Assembly (NCBI RefSeq): GCF_028583425.1
Contig: NC_072801.1
Location: forward strand, 66,727,766-66,791,765
Source of the DNA: Eublepharis macularius
Lineage: Eukaryota; Chordata; Lepidosauria; Squamata; Eublepharidae
DNA: 64,000 bases
Reading direction: 5' to 3'
Positions 32,741 through 44,967 of the stretch are shown piece after piece (the first letter of the stretch is position 1; every line of letters begins with the position of its first letter). Both the position numbers and the translations under genes were made by a program. The notes below the pieces were generated by a model that searched no databases, was not told where the DNA came from, and saw nothing but the letters and a program-made list of their open reading frames with translations.

Positions 32741-33440
32741 GTACACAGTATTATAGTCCATGGTCCCTGTCCCTTTACCAAAGCATAAGCTCACAAAAGA
32801 TGTGTCCCTGTATTGGCAGAGTTCAGGAAATAATCCAATCCACGCTTTGGAATTTGCTTTCAATGAATTTACTGCAACAGGATTTTTGCAAAAGACAATA
32901 ACTGACTGCAGGCCACTAATGCAACAGAGAGACCTTCAGAGCACGAGCACTAACACGTACTGATACACAGCAGAGAGAAGGGGGGGAAAACAAGAGGTCG
33001 GTTGAGCTGCAAGAGAAAACGTTCAATAAACCCTAAACACTAGAGAATGCTCTACAGCTCCCCCTAGGGTACAAGTGAACTAAACTACTTTTCCAGCCGT
33101 ATTTTCAGTAACTAGATTCTAGCAGGCTGTTGTTTGTCCAACACCTTTCCCCAGAAGGGCCCTAGATCAAACCAAGAACATTGACAGATGGTTTATGCAG
33201 CCCTGCCCTCATCTTTGTAAACAGCAGGTAAGCCACAAATGTTCCCATTTTACAGATGGGGAAATAAAGTCAGCAGAGCAACCAACCTTGATTCTACACT
33301 GTCTTGGTCTAAACCTGGAAGCCAGATTTCTCAGGTCTAATCAAATAGATTAGATTTTAACCCTACTAAGTGAGCACCTAAGAAAAGTTTACCAACTCAC
33401 TTGAGTCCTTCAGCTGCTTCTCCTTCCAAGATAGTTATAC
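32740..33440. other. 5' intron of lectin-D
   Basis: This is the intron between the proposed non-coding first exon (ending 33441) and the signal-peptide exon (acceptor at 32481-32482). No other feature is recognised. Confidence 0.4.
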
Positions 33441-33496
33441 CTGCTGAGTTTGGAGCCTCTCAGATGATCTTCTAGTCTATGGGCAGCTGTTATATA
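33441..33496 (-). promoter_or_regulatory. TATA box and non-coding first exon of lectin-D
   Basis: On the minus strand TATATAA (33496-33490) is followed, about 30 nt on, by AGATCATCTGAGAGGCTCCA and CTCAGCAG, then a donor GTATAA. The block matches the lectin-B module at 39142-39217, where the rest of the intergenic DNA does not match. Confidence 0.7.
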
Positions 33497-33959
33497 GTTG
33501 TTGGAGAGAAATGATGAAATTTTAAAACCGGTTGGCTTGAGGAAATGCCTGGAATCACTTTCGCCAATGTTGCTCAACATGTAGGCCAGCCAGCAATGGG
33601 TGATAGTATCAGGAGCCCAAATATCAAGCACGACTATAGAAATGCTAGTTGGGAGAAGCAAAGGAGTCCATTATTAGGGGAGAAAAGTTTTTGCTACACT
33701 TGCTGAGTACATACTTTGGTAAATCGGATTTGAATCCATGCCATAATACCTTACTATTTTGAAATACTAAGATGGGGGACCAAAAGGAGAGATTGCAATG
33801 ATAGCGACTTGTTATCCACTGGAGTCTTTTGTAGAGAGCTTGTGGATTTGACAGGGAATCACTTCTAAGCATGCCCCAACAAACTTCCAATCTCCTGATT
33901 CTTTAGCACAGATGTTAGGCTGCAAAAACAGCCAGCTGTCAGCTTGGTGAATTCCATCA

Positions 33960-34360
33960 TCAGGGCCTGTGTCACCATTGAGGCGGTGAGGCGGGTGCTG
34001 TGCCAAAGGGGGCGCCGGAGGGGGTGCCGGGGGCGGAGGTGCGCACCACGGAGCTGGTGTGCCTGGCCCACAGCTGCTGCAGCCGGCCAGCCCCATGCCG
34101 CCACCGCCACCACCTCCGCCACCAACACATGCCCCCAGCCGGGCACAGCAGCCATGGGCCGGGCACGGCAGGCATCCCGGGCGGCATGCTGAACCTCCCC
34201 AGCCACCCGCCACACCCAACTGGGAGCGCGGGCAGCCTCCGCGCGCCGTCCCAGCCACCCGCCAGCCAATGGGGCTGGCTTGCTGCATGATGATGTCATC
34301 ACGCAGTGATGTCATCACACAGTCTGGGGGGGAGCGCGCGCATGTAGGGGCAGCTGCAGG
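33960..34360. other. GC-rich block 1
   Basis: Strongly GC- and CpG-rich, with GATGTCATCACGCAGTGATG near its right end. Pro-, Ala- and Gly-rich frames are open on several strands because of composition alone. The same GATGATGTCATCAC motif recurs in blocks at 35.1-35.6 and 36.2-36.6 kb, suggesting a GC-rich repeat family rather than a promoter island. Confidence 0.5.
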
Positions 34361-34364
34361 CACC

Positions 34365-35090
34365 AGAAACCCTGGCGCCACCCGTCCATCATTATGAGAA
34401 GAAATAATGCAAACATATGTGTGGATTATTAGATGTAACAATACTAATGGGAGAACCTCCCATGTTCCTTTTCAAAAACTATTTGACTAGCCTTGACCAA
34501 ACATTGCCAGCAAAGTTTCCATCCAACATAAAGACCTAGCTCAACTGGTATTTGTGTGGTAGTGTGGAAGAGAATTATCCAACGTGTGCGGAATCCGTGT
34601 CTGCTCTATCATTCTCTGCCCCCCTCCTCCACCTCACTCCATTTTTTCTCCTGCCGCTCCATCGAATGAGCACAGGGGATGGACTGCAGGGGTTTTTCTA
34701 CTGACTAAACACTTGCATGAAGAAATGCCAGAGATGGAGGATGTAGAATGGAGGGGAATTGGCCGAGAGTGCGTGAAAAGCTGGCTGGATCCAACTCGTA
34801 GTCACTGACATGAGCTCATTGGCAGAGTCATTGGTGTGAATCAAGATATGCAAGTGAGGTTTAGCAAGCTAGGCAGAAGGTCTTGAGCAGCAAATGTTAA
34901 AAGATTTCAATATATGTAAATGTTGTTCTTGAACTCATTCTTTTCTCCTCTTAGCTCTCCTTGACAGGCTATAAGGAAAACTATAGGCCTCGGGGGAATT
35001 GCTTGACGTCGCCTGGAAGGAGAGTTGTTTCAAAAACCTCCTACCCTCAGGACTTGATAATGTCAACAAATGGAAGCGTTATCCAACTTT
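34365..35090. other. Intergenic, nothing recognised
   Basis: No supported gene or repeat family. Confidence 0.4.
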
Positions 35091-35094
35091 AGGG

Positions 35095-35565
35095 CTGCCA
35101 GACCCCTGGTGGGGGGCCAGCGGGGGGGCATGCATCTTCCATGCGCCCCCCCCCCGCGGTGCTGCGCGCCCCCGCACACAGAAACCGCCAGGATCAGGCC
35201 TGTTTTGGCCTGGATCGGGTCCCCTGTGGAGCACGGGAGCGTTCCTGCGCTCCGCAGGGGCCTAAAACGGGCCCGATCCGCGGCAAAACGGACACAATTG
35301 GCACCAAAATGGGTGCGGATTAGGCCCGTTTGGGCGTAGATCGGGCCCGTTGTGGGCCCCTGCAGAGTGCAGGAACGCTCCTGTGCTCCACAGGGGCCCA
35401 CAACGGGCCCAATCCATGTCCCAACAGGCTGCGTGGTGACGTCACTGATGTCATCACGCTTGCAGGAGCATGCGCACGCAGAGCGCACACACACACACCC
35501 CTCTCCAGGTAAGAGCCAGGCCCAATCTCCCGCTGGGAGATCGAGGGGACCTGGCAACCCTATCC
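35095..35565. repeat. GC-rich block 2 (repeat)
   Basis: Begins GGGCTGCCAGACCCCTGGTG and ends ACCTGGCAACCC-TA. Internally it has two inverted copies of GGGGCC(T/C)-A-CGGGCC-type arms around GAGCACGGGAGCGTTCCTG. The termini match the GGGTTGCC MITE family, so this may be a long GC-rich member of it. Confidence 0.55.
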
Positions 35566-35904
35566 ACCTTGCTTCTCAACATAGGGTAGTTGTGTGTGAA
35601 TATTTGTGTCTGTGGCCTCTGGACATATCAAGGGGAAAGGAGACAGTGGAAGTTTTGGAAGAAAAACGTCCTGAGTGGGTTTTGGAGGACCAATGGCCCA
35701 CCTGGCTACAGTTGCCTCGTGGTTATTTTTTTAATAGGCTGCCACACCACAGGTGCTGTACGGAGGAACCCCAAGAACGCGTTCATGCAACCCTTTGCGG
35801 CCATAGCCATCATTATTACTCATTTGTCTCACTTTCAAAGGCTGGGCCAGCCAGACTCTAATCTCAGGTTCAAAGAGGGTGCCCAGTAACAGAGAAGAGC
35901 TTGT

Positions 35905-36150
35905 AACTGCTGTAGCACAGTGGTTAAGTGGTTTGGCTGCGAATCAGCCCTCTACTGGTTCAAATCCCACTATTGCCATGAGCTCAGTAGGTGGCCTTGG
36001 GTAAGCCACTCCTCTCAGCCCTGGCTCTCCACCTGTATTGTGGGGATAATAAATAATAACACTAACTTGTTCACTGCTCTGGGTGAGGCACTAATCTGTC
36101 TAGAAGAGTGATATATAAGTGCAGTTATTATTGTTGTTGTTGCTATTGTT
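35905..36150 (+). repeat. tRNA-derived SINE (second subfamily)
   Basis: GTAGCACAGTGGTTAAGTGG, GGTTCAAATCCCACT (B-box), AGGCACTAATCTGTCTAGAA and a (TTG/TTA)n tail. Confidence 0.85.
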
Positions 36151-36229
36151 TGTTGAAGATAAATAAGGCCTTACAGGCAAGGTAATGGTTATAAAGTCAA
36201 AGAAAGGCTGCTCAGTATCCCTCGCATGC

Positions 36230-36610
36230 GTGCACTCCCAGCGCTGCGTGATGATGTCACTTCTATGATGTCATCACGCAGGGCGGTGCATGCCGCCCGC
36301 ATGGTGCGCCGGTGAAGGCAGCATGTTGGGCTGGGAAGCCGCCTGCACCATTTGCCTTCCCGCAGGCGAATGGCACAGGTGGCCTCCCAGCCCCCCGCAC
36401 TGCTTTTTGCCTGCCCTGCAGGACAGGGGGCGCACGGCAAGCCGGCCACCCCCTGTCCTGCGGGACACGCGAAAGGCAGTGCAGGGGGCTAGGAGGCTGC
36501 TCATACTGCCACCCGTGTGCTCCCGGCAGCTGGCAGCTGCTCCCGGCGCCCTCTCCCTGGCGGTGCTAGGGGCAGACTACCCCCCCTCGATCCAGCCCTG
36601 CCATGAATTA
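36230..36610. other. GC-rich block 3
   Basis: Same composition and the same GATGATGTCA/ATGATGTCATCACGCAG motif as blocks 1 and 2. No coding domain. Confidence 0.5.
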
Positions 36611-37059
36611 CTGTGTTTCAACTTTGATCTTCTGCTTTCTCAGTGTCTAGACTTGATAGTTAAAATATGTGAGATGTTCTCAAAGTTATGTTTTACTGAT
36701 GGGAGGGGGAAAAGGAGTAATTGTGTTCTTTAAGAGGAATGGTTTTCCCACATGTAGCCATTCCTGTCAACCTGTTCTTACTGCTTAGTTGCTTGCTTCT
36801 GAGTAATTCTATGGACATATCTGTGGAAATGATCTGATTCCTGAATAAAACCTTTTAACCAAGAGCCTGGATTCTTGCTGTGATGGTACAGGTGTCTATC
36901 TGCCATAGCCTGTCATCCATAGCCTGACAGGTCTGAGGGTTGCCAACCTCCAGATAGGGTCTCGTGTTCTCCCAAAATTATAACTGATCTCCAGACTACG
37001 GACCAGGCTTGCCAAACCCCTGTCATAGCAGGAAATCTCCAGCCTCCACCAGTATCTGC

Positions 37060-37920
37060 CCTCTGCCACCATTTGCCTGGCTGTTGGAGGAAAGAGGCGC
37101 CTGGAAAGGCCAGAGGCAGGTCTGAGGGGTGGGTTGTAGTTTTACATGTAGCAAATGTTGGATATTGGCGGCACAGATTAGCATCTAGGTTACTCTAGGC
37201 CAGCCGAGGTTAACCGACACAAATAGAACGAGGGAATTCCCTAATGAGTCAGTTCAGCATCTCATGCCCTGGGCAGCCTGATCATGAGAGAACGTGAGGG
37301 CTGAGAGGCCCAGTTAAAAGTCACGTAGACCCGTAACATTTCCTTCATCCTTATGAGTTCACTGTGGCAAAATTCCAGCACGAACTCTCTGTAGCAGACA
37401 TCCATCACCTTCAGGAATGGTTTGACCTTTTTTAGAGCTCGATGATTAACCAAGTTCCTTTACTGTGCCAGTTCCTTTAGAGGCACTCTGGAGCTATAGT
37501 TTTAATATGTCATCGGTTGATGACTAGTCCTTGTCAGATGTGACAATTATGTGTACTGAGAGGGCACCAACCGCATGTAGCGAGTACCTGTGAACGCAAA
37601 CCCTGAAAAAACTAGCGGTCAGCTTGTGCGTAACAGAGTTGTACACATGTTAACCCTGTGCAGACAGTCCCAGGTTGAGTTGACCTCTCCATCTCAAAGA
37701 TCTGGACTCATGGCCTGACCAAGGAAAGACATTTCATACATTCAGCTACAGCTTGTGTGAAAACTAGGCCAAAATGACACTCCTGGTGGAGCAGGCACCC
37801 AGACAGATGCCTCTGTGCAGATTCATCTGAATGTCAGTCTCAATGTACCATTCTGTAGTTAACTGTACTCTAGTTCTGGCATCTTAAAGGGGCACACTGG
37901 ACCGCACAGCATTCTCCTTG
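37060..37920. other. Intergenic, nothing recognised
   Basis: No supported exon or repeat. A partial GGGTTGCC MITE lies just before it at about 36935-37050. Confidence 0.4.
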
Positions 37921-37924
37921 TGCA

Positions 37925-38335
37925 TGTGTGTAATGTCAAGTCACAACCAATTTATGGTGACCTCAGCAAGAGCTTTCAAGGTAAGGGATATGCAAAGGTG
38001 GTTTGCCATTGGCTTCTTTTGCAGAGTTTTCCTTGGTCATCTCCCATCCTTGTCCTGACCCTGGTTAACTTTTGAGATCTGAAGAGATCAGGCTACACCA
38101 TGCTGCCTTCCTTTCCCTTCCTGGTGGTGGAGAGTGCCCTCAAGACATAGCTGACTTATGGAAACCCCTGGTGGGGTTTTCATGACAGGAGACTAACAAC
38201 GATGGATTGCCATTGCCTGCCTCTGCAAGCTGGGTCTTCATTGGAGGTCTCCCATCCAATTACTAACCAAGGCCGACTCTGCTTAGCTTCTGAGATCTAA
38301 TGAGATCAGGCTCACCTGGGCTATCCAGATCAGGG
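37925..38335 (-). repeat. Two 5S rRNA-derived SINEs in tandem (minus)
   Basis: 37925-38100 and 38118-38335 both end at the right with the 5S part (GAGATCTGAAGAGATCAGGC; GAGATCTAATGAGATCAGGC) and carry GGTTTGCCATTGGCTTC or GATTGCCATTGCCTGCCTCT. The second is the better preserved. Confidence 0.8.
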
Positions 38336-39141
38336 CCTTCCCTTTCCTACACTCATAGAAATGTCCCATCACCGGTCTATTTGGCTCATCTCCCCTTCAC
38401 CAGTTGCAAACGGAGCTGATTTTCTGACACATTCTTTGTCTTCTCAACATAGTTGTTCCACCATGTTGCTTCAGCTCTTCCTTTGTAACAGGGCAGTACA
38501 GTGCTCATAAGTGCACAGTCTCACACAACCCAACAAAGTGTCACCTCTTCAGGTATCAAGGATCGTAACAACGGAGTCTCTTGGATTACAGGGACTTGTA
38601 CCCTAGCTGTTCCCCTCCTGGATATTGTTCCCTTTAGAAGACTTGGTAGCTAGACAATTCAGTACCCCGATATCATGAAGGAGGGGGCAGGGGGATAATG
38701 TGAGGGACATGTGACACAAACGCAAGGGACACGTGACACCTGCAGTAGCAGGCACATTGTGCTGGCTGGAGATGAAGACTCGGGTGTGGAGGTTGAGTAC
38801 CATCTTTGCAGATAAGGTGGGTTTGAAGGAAGGGAAGTAAGACTGGATGCTAGAACCATTCCACTGGGTGGAATGAGAAACAAGGATAATGGTCCAGTAT
38901 ATTCCCAGCAGAGAATGACAGTTCTCTCCCTGTCTACTCAATAAAGATATATAGCCAAAGTGCATGTTGTCCTACCTAAATAAAGGATATTGTGACATCC
39001 ATTCTGCAGGACTGATGGTCCAGTGATAAGCTACTTCCCTCTAGCTTCGGTCTAGATTATGTAAAACTGAAGGTTATGGACCAGGATTTCCTTAACAGCA
39101 CTTACCCCTCCAGATATTGCACCATGTCTGCCCAGGGTCCA

Positions 39142-39217
39142 TATAAGAGTCCCCAAGATAGGGCCAGATCATCAGAGAGGCTCCCAGCTCAGCAGTCAAC
39201 CACATCTGCCTGCCCAG
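39142..39217 (+). promoter_or_regulatory. TATA box and non-coding first exon of lectin-B
   Basis: TATAAG at 39142-39147 is followed by AGATCATCAGAGAGGCTCCC and AGCTCAGCAG, then a donor CCCAG/GTGAGC at 39217/39218. The TATA and leader are shared with lectin-D (33441-33496). The 68-codon frame overlapping it is not supported as coding. Confidence 0.7.
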
Positions 39218-41163
39218 GTGAGCAACATCTCAAGGTGAGCATTCCGGGGAGATGGTTTGTAAGCACTTTCATGCAGAATTAAACATCTTCAAAGGTTCTC
39301 AAATACGGTGAAAGATTCAGGAACAAAGGTTTATAGAGGCATGGCAGGAAGTGTTAAATAAAGACAAGGCAAACCATATTTTGTACGCCAGTCAATAAGC
39401 AATATGTAGAAAGAGAAGAAATTTGACATAACTCTATAGATTTAAAGTAGAACTGCTGAATTTAATTAATTTACGGGTATGCAGATAAAAAATTAGCCTC
39501 TGGTTACTCAGTGGAGTAGACGGTAATCTCAGTCTTCGGAGTGGGACTCAAAAAGCCTCTTTATCCATAAAGGTTTTCTGAATGTACCTTTAAAAAGTGC
39601 AAATATGAAGGACACAGCTGTCTAATACAGGTGCACTTGTCAGGGAACTGATTTTGGCTGCGGTGGTGACATATCTGAGTTATACCTGTGAGGCATATCT
39701 GAAAAGACCTTTAAAGGGATTCCTGCCATACATTAATTCCCTCCATGTTGTATTTGAACTGATAAAAAGACATTTAGAAAGGGCTTTTTCTTCCAGTTGC
39801 TATAGCAATGAAGGGTTGCCAGCCATGCGCTTTGCTCTAGTGGGAGAAAAAACGGGGTGGAGTGACAGTGTGATGTTACTTCCAGTTGTACCTAGAAGTG
39901 ATGTTGCAACATTAGTAAAAGGCACCGTTGGGAACATGAAGCATGGACCCACGTAGCCTTTCCAAAGGTCTGGAGTTGGTGCAGGAGACTGCCTGCCGTG
40001 GCCCGCCATAGCAAGCAATCTGGTAAGTCTACCACAGTGAGCACATAGCTCATCTTTCAGGCCAAAACTATTGTTTACTGATGGAGTTGGCAGCACTGCC
40101 TCAATGAATGCAGGATATTTTGAGGTCATTGCCTGGGGAGGGCGGAGTTTGAGTAGTATTTGACATCACTTCCAGGTTATTCTGTAAGAATTTTCCCTAA
40201 TCTCGATGGTCTTTATCATAGAGACAATGGGAAATTCCTAGACTGTCACTATGGAGGCCACTTTTTAGCCATTTTTTTCTCAAGGGTGGTGGATTGGGGC
40301 CAAGAAGTGCCCCAATATACACTCCCTACTTGTGTGCGTATATAAATGGAAGATTTATTTCTCACCTTTCTATGCCAGTTTGACAGCACACAACTCATGA
40401 CCCATTCAAAATAATAAAAGAGCAATAAATAATTACAAACTGAATATTTAACAATCTATTGCTAATAGTGAAATAAAATGATTAGGAAAAGACAGCAGTG
40501 AGAGACTAACAGTGCAATCCTATGCCAAGTTATTCCAGTCTAAACCCATTGAAATCAATGGCCTTAGACTGGAGTAACTCTCCATAGGATTGCACTGTAA
40601 AGCAGTAAAATCAATAGTGGTAAAAGCAGCAGTCAGTAGTACCATCAACCATCAAATTCAAAGATTGAATCTACAGCATTGGATCTAGCTTAACAGGCAA
40701 TTTCTACCACTTCCCTTATCCTGCTGCAGCCCACTAACCCCCACCCCACCCGAGCAGCATTTAACGAAGGTCAGTGGGCTGGAATTGGAGGAGGGAGGCA
40801 GGAATGTCCCATTGTGCTGTTGGGAATTTTTCTAAGGAACTCAGTAACACGAAGGACTCCAAGTGAATAAGGTGCAGTTTCAATTGCTCTCAAGGCAACC
40901 ATTTAACCATTTTATACCTGGATTTTCCACAAACTCTCTTCTCCTCTCCTACCTTGCTGGCTTGTTGATGTAAACAATAAATAAATAGTGGCAGACCTTG
41001 AACTTGAGCTTGGTTGTCACATCAAGCTTCCAGTCCTTTGGAGTTCAGATAAAAGATCAAATATACATCATTAGGATTGTAAACAGGGGGGGGGATCATT
41101 TCCTTTCTTCTTTTTTGCTCATGGAAAGAATGGCAGTCACTAACATATAATTTGTCCCCAAAG
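39218..41163. other. 5' intron of lectin-B
   Basis: Intron between the proposed leader exon and the signal-peptide exon. It holds a GATGTCAC-type repeat (about 39790-40180) and a short CAATCCTA palindrome at 40509-40598. Confidence 0.5.
40509..40598. repeat. Short palindromic repeat, CAATCCTA...TAGGATTG family
   Basis: AGTGCAATCCTATGCCAAGT pairs with the right end CCATAGGATTGCACT around CCATTGAAATCAATGG. Confidence 0.8.
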
Positions 41164-41175
41164 GTCAGCAAGAAG

Positions 41176-43278
41176 ATGACCCTCCTCAGCTACTTGAGCC
41201 TTGGTCTTCTTGGCCTCTTGGTCGCCAATCCTTTCCTGGGAGGTGAGTCTAGGAGCTGTGAGCGTGGGCCCATGTAGGCTTCCCAAAGGGAACTCCATAG
41301 AGTACTAATCGATGGTATCTTTCATGTAGGTAAATGGCATCTTTCTCTTTTGAGAGAGAACATGCAAGGAAGTCTTCTAATCTCTTTTTCCTCTCTCCCT
41401 TCTCCTCTTACTTTTCTGCTACTTCCTAGTCAAGGCTGACAACTGTGCCAGAGAATGGCTGAATATCCAAGGCAACTGCTATGCTTATTTTGAGACCAAG
41501 AAGACATGGCAAGAGGCTGAGGTAAGAACTGGGCCTCACTCAACCAGGTGCCATCAGATCTAAATTAACTCATGATTTTTACCAGTTTTGCATATGAGAA
41601 AGGAGAATGGGCTACAACTCCTGATTTGGTTCTCCTTCCCCAGGTTGAATGTCAGGGTTATGGACGGGGGGCCCACCTTGCCTCCATCCTCAGCTGGTCA
41701 GAGACCCTTCTGGTGTCCCAACACCTCCTGGAGTACCAGAGAGTCATCAGCGATGTGTGGATTGGGTTCCACGATGTCACTAAGGTGAAGATCTCCCCAT
41801 TGCTCCAGTGCTAGCCATTGTCCACCATGGGGGCTCCTTAGAGACCCCTCTCAGTCCCCTCCCACCTTGAATCCCATTCCTCTCCATCCCTCCCTTCTCT
41901 TCGTCACAGTCTGTTAACACATGAAACTGCCTGAGACCATATCAGGTCCCTCGAGCTCAGTATTATCCACTCTGGCAGTTGCTCTCCAGGAACTCATGCA
42001 GAGAAGAGACTTTCCCAATTATTCCCACCTGAGATTTTCTAACTGGGGATGTCATGGATTGAACCAGCAACCTGAAAGCAAAGCAGGTGTTCACCACCAG
42101 CTCCCAACCATGTCAGATGATCTTTGCTGCTGCAGCAGCAGCAGCATCCCGGTGGTCTTTCCCACTCTCTGAGCTTTTCCTGTCTGGAATCACGGATCTT
42201 TCTCATCTCTGCAGAAAGGGAGATGGAGGTGGGCTGACGGAGCCGTCTCCAACTACAGGCTCTGGATGAAAAACCAGCCAGACAACGCCAGCAAATCTGA
42301 GTACTGTGTGGAGCTGCGTCGTTCAACAGGTGAGTAGACCATTCTCAGTGGGCCAGGGAAGGACTCTGGCTTCCCAAAGTTCACCTGGCTGAGGGTGAAC
42401 TTTTAGTCTCTTATATCACACGGAAGAGCTGAGCTAGATTTGCATGACAGTTTCTCTGCCTGCAAGTTTCTCTTCCTGTTCAGCAATATGCAAGTTTCTC
42501 TAGTTCAGCAATAAGCACCTTCTTAGAGTTGTATCATGAGCTGCCCAGACACGGCAGATCTGTAAGTTACACCTGAAAATTTCAAGAATTTGTCTTCCAT
42601 TACCAAGCTACATTCCAGGAGCATGTTCTACTTTTTAAAGTCTTCTTGCTGTAAATTTTATAAGCATCGTATCTGAAAAAATACTGTAAAAATGACTGAC
42701 ATACAGATGTAGAAATCAGTAGATCAGAATTCATCTCGACTTCCTTTATTGATTTAAATATGCTTTTTCTCCCCCGGAAGGAAAGTCCTTACATGTACCT
42801 TTCTTATTTCTGACCCTGGCCATTTTCACACTGCTTACCTTCCCTCGGAATGATCCAAAACATTGCTCAAAAAACGTGGAAGATCACGTTTTCTCACGCG
42901 AGATTTGTGCAATGTCGCGCAAATCTCGTGTGAGAAAATGCGATCTTCTGTGTTTTTTGCACGACGTTCCGGGTCGTTCCGAGGGAAGGTAGGCAGTGTG
43001 AAAATGGCTCCTCAGAATAATTTCCATATTTTACTAATAGTACTCTAAGATTCTTATGGCTGACAGCATTGGATAGGCTACCTTATCACGCTTGTAATCT
43101 TCCTTGAGGTCCAGTGAGAAAGGCAGACTTACGTTGGTGGGGATGGAGGTGGAAGCAGTTACATAAAAGTATTCAAAGCAATCACTTTTCTCTTGTCTTT
43201 TGCTTTCCAGATTTTATTGAGTGGAACGATGTGGATTGCAAGAAAAAGAATGCCTTCATCTGCAAGCATGAACTCTAG
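41176..43278 (+). CDS. Lectin-B: secreted C-type lectin with QPD and WND motifs
   Basis: Five coding exons with GT/AG borders: 41176-41242 (67 nt), 41430-41521 (92), 41644-41784 (141), 42215-42329 (115) and 43211-43278 (68), giving one frame of 160 residues. Residues 1-22 are a signal peptide (MTLLSYLSLG...). The rest is a single CTLD: Cys28-Cys39 N-terminal pair, Cys56 and Cys156, Cys131 and Cys148; VWIGF at 91-95; QPD at 121-123 and WND at 143-145. In this family QPD plus WND predicts calcium-dependent galactose-type binding. A sequon lies at Asn124 beside the binding loop. The leader exon and TATA are at 39142-39217, the acceptor before the start is at 41162-41163, and the polyadenylation signal is at 43428-43433. 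No neck, collagen or transmembrane part is present, so a small secreted lectin is expected. Vertebrate relatives include reptile galactose-binding and venom-type CTLDs; direct orthology is not settled. Confidence 0.93.
42822..43009. repeat. Palindromic MITE in lectin-B intron 4
   Basis: GGCCATTTTCACACTGCTTA to AGTGTGAAAATGGC, with arms TTCCCTCGGAATGAT/GTCGTTCCGAGGGAA and AGATCACGTTTTCTCACGCG/its complement; near-perfect hairpin. Confidence 0.85.
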
Positions 43279-43427
43279 CTGCAGCTCCCCACGGTCTGCT
43301 GGGATGTGACTGGATCCAACAGCAGGAAATCAGCTCACTTGCTGGGTGTATCTCCGATGTCTTTACTTTTTCCACTGTCTGGAAGTGAAAACAGCTCCTC
43401 ATCTCCTTTGAGTTCTCGAGTGTGAAC

Positions 43428-43433
43428 AATAAA
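43428..43433 (+). terminator. Polyadenylation signal of lectin-B
   Basis: AATAAA 150 nt after the stop. The context AATAAAATACCTCTTATGCA is repeated at the end of lectin-C (AATAAAATGTCCCTTATGCA). Confidence 0.8.
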
Positions 43434-43609
43434 ATACCTCTTATGCATATACATCAAAGAGTATGTTCGGTCATTCCGCCCATAAGTCATCCTTCTGAGC
43501 CCACCCTAAATCTCTCCCTTTAACAGCTCTGTGATTTACAGCAATTAGCAAGTGATGTTTGTTGCAATCAATTGGGCTAAATTGTTTGTGGAGAGCGGAA
43601 ATTAACCTA

Positions 43610-43805
43610 CCTTCCTTTAGGTTCCTAGAGCTAAAAGGGTCCTGCAGGGTTGGCCTCGTTTAGTAATTGGATGGGAAACCTCCAACAAAGGGCAAGTTGC
43701 AGAGGCAGGCAATGGCAAACCACCTCTGTTAGACTCTTGCCATGAAAATCCCACCAGAGGTCGCCATAAATCGGCTACGACTTGAGGGCTCTCTCCACTC
43801 CATAT
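43610..43805 (+). repeat. 5S rRNA-derived SINE, head truncated
   Basis: GTTTAGTAATTGGATGGGAA (5S part), GGCAATGGCAAACCACCTCT and TCGGCTACGACTTGAGGGC. Confidence 0.8.
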
Positions 43806-43809
43806 AGAT

Positions 43810-44960
43810 ACATACTTACATACAGCCTAGATTAATTCTGATCTTTATCTTAGTTTTAGGAGTTTTGACAATTTACTCAGATACGATGGTTGAAAAACCA
43901 GAATATATGATTTGGCAATGATTGATGAAACTTGATGTGTTAATTCTGGAAATCATCACATGCAACTAAAGCAGATTAAGAAGATCAACTGTGTCAGTCC
44001 GGTTCATAGTTGACCTCCAAGAAGGTCTTTTGAACTGAACAAGCAAGCAGAGAAACAATATGGGTTAACTCTTTGTCTGAAATAAAAAACTGAGAGCCCA
44101 TTCACAGCGAGGTTAGTCATCCAACTGTACCTTGAATGTACATCTTTATTGATAGGAGTGGGGAGCTAATATTCATTATCACTTGTGAGAGTACTCGTCT
44201 ATTCTTCTTATAACACTTGCTTTATATTCTACCCAATGGCATGAATCGGATTTCCCAAACCCCCATCAAAACCCACCTAGTCTTACTTAAAACAGTCTGT
44301 ATACACATTACAAAATCTTCATGTTTGTTGGAAAACAACATGAGGACATTGTAAAGTTGCCAGCCAGGAGAATTGGAGGAGCAGGGACGATGGGAACCAG
44401 CATAATCAGAACTGACATCACAGCATCAGCAGCGCTCTAGGAATTCCCCTAATCTCTATGGTCAAAACTGCTGGGAATAGGGGAGGAAAGTTGCCCATCA
44501 TGGCAGACAATCTGGGAAGTCTGCACATGTACAATAGGAGTTTATGCCTCCAAAACACACCATGGCTTTTTTCTTTTTGTGACTACAACATGCATGGAGA
44601 AGCAGCTGCAGGCCCTCTCGCTTTTGTGTCCTCAAATCACCTTACGGAGACACTGTTGTCTGCAATGTAAAAAATCACACAACTTCTGTGGCTGCACAAC
44701 AGCCTCTTTTCCCTGTATCCCGTAGTCACAAACAGTAAGGCATATATTGGTGATGTCAATGGCAAAATTGGCAGGCTTTATTTATTTCTACATTGAAACC
44801 ATATTCTTAATAACCTATCTTGTCTTTGAATGGTTTTTAACAATTTGTTGATCCATAAATAATTATGAATTCCTTCCTTTGTATCAATTGTCTCCAGTTT
44901 TATTTGTCAGATGTTTGGATTATAATCCAATCTGATATCCATACCAGTATGTAAAGTATC
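43810..44960. other. Intergenic, nothing certain
   Basis: A GATGTCAC-type repeat at about 44350-44520; otherwise unassigned. Confidence 0.4.
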
Positions 44961-44967
44961 TTAAGTA

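Noticed and set aside
33812-34441. Long Pro/Ala/Cys-rich frames on both strands
   Set aside because: Open only because the block is very GC-rich; no domain, start context or splice signals.
39076-39282. 68-codon frame at the lectin-B leader
   Set aside because: The ATG lies upstream of the TATA box and the shared block matches lectin-D only as non-coding leader.
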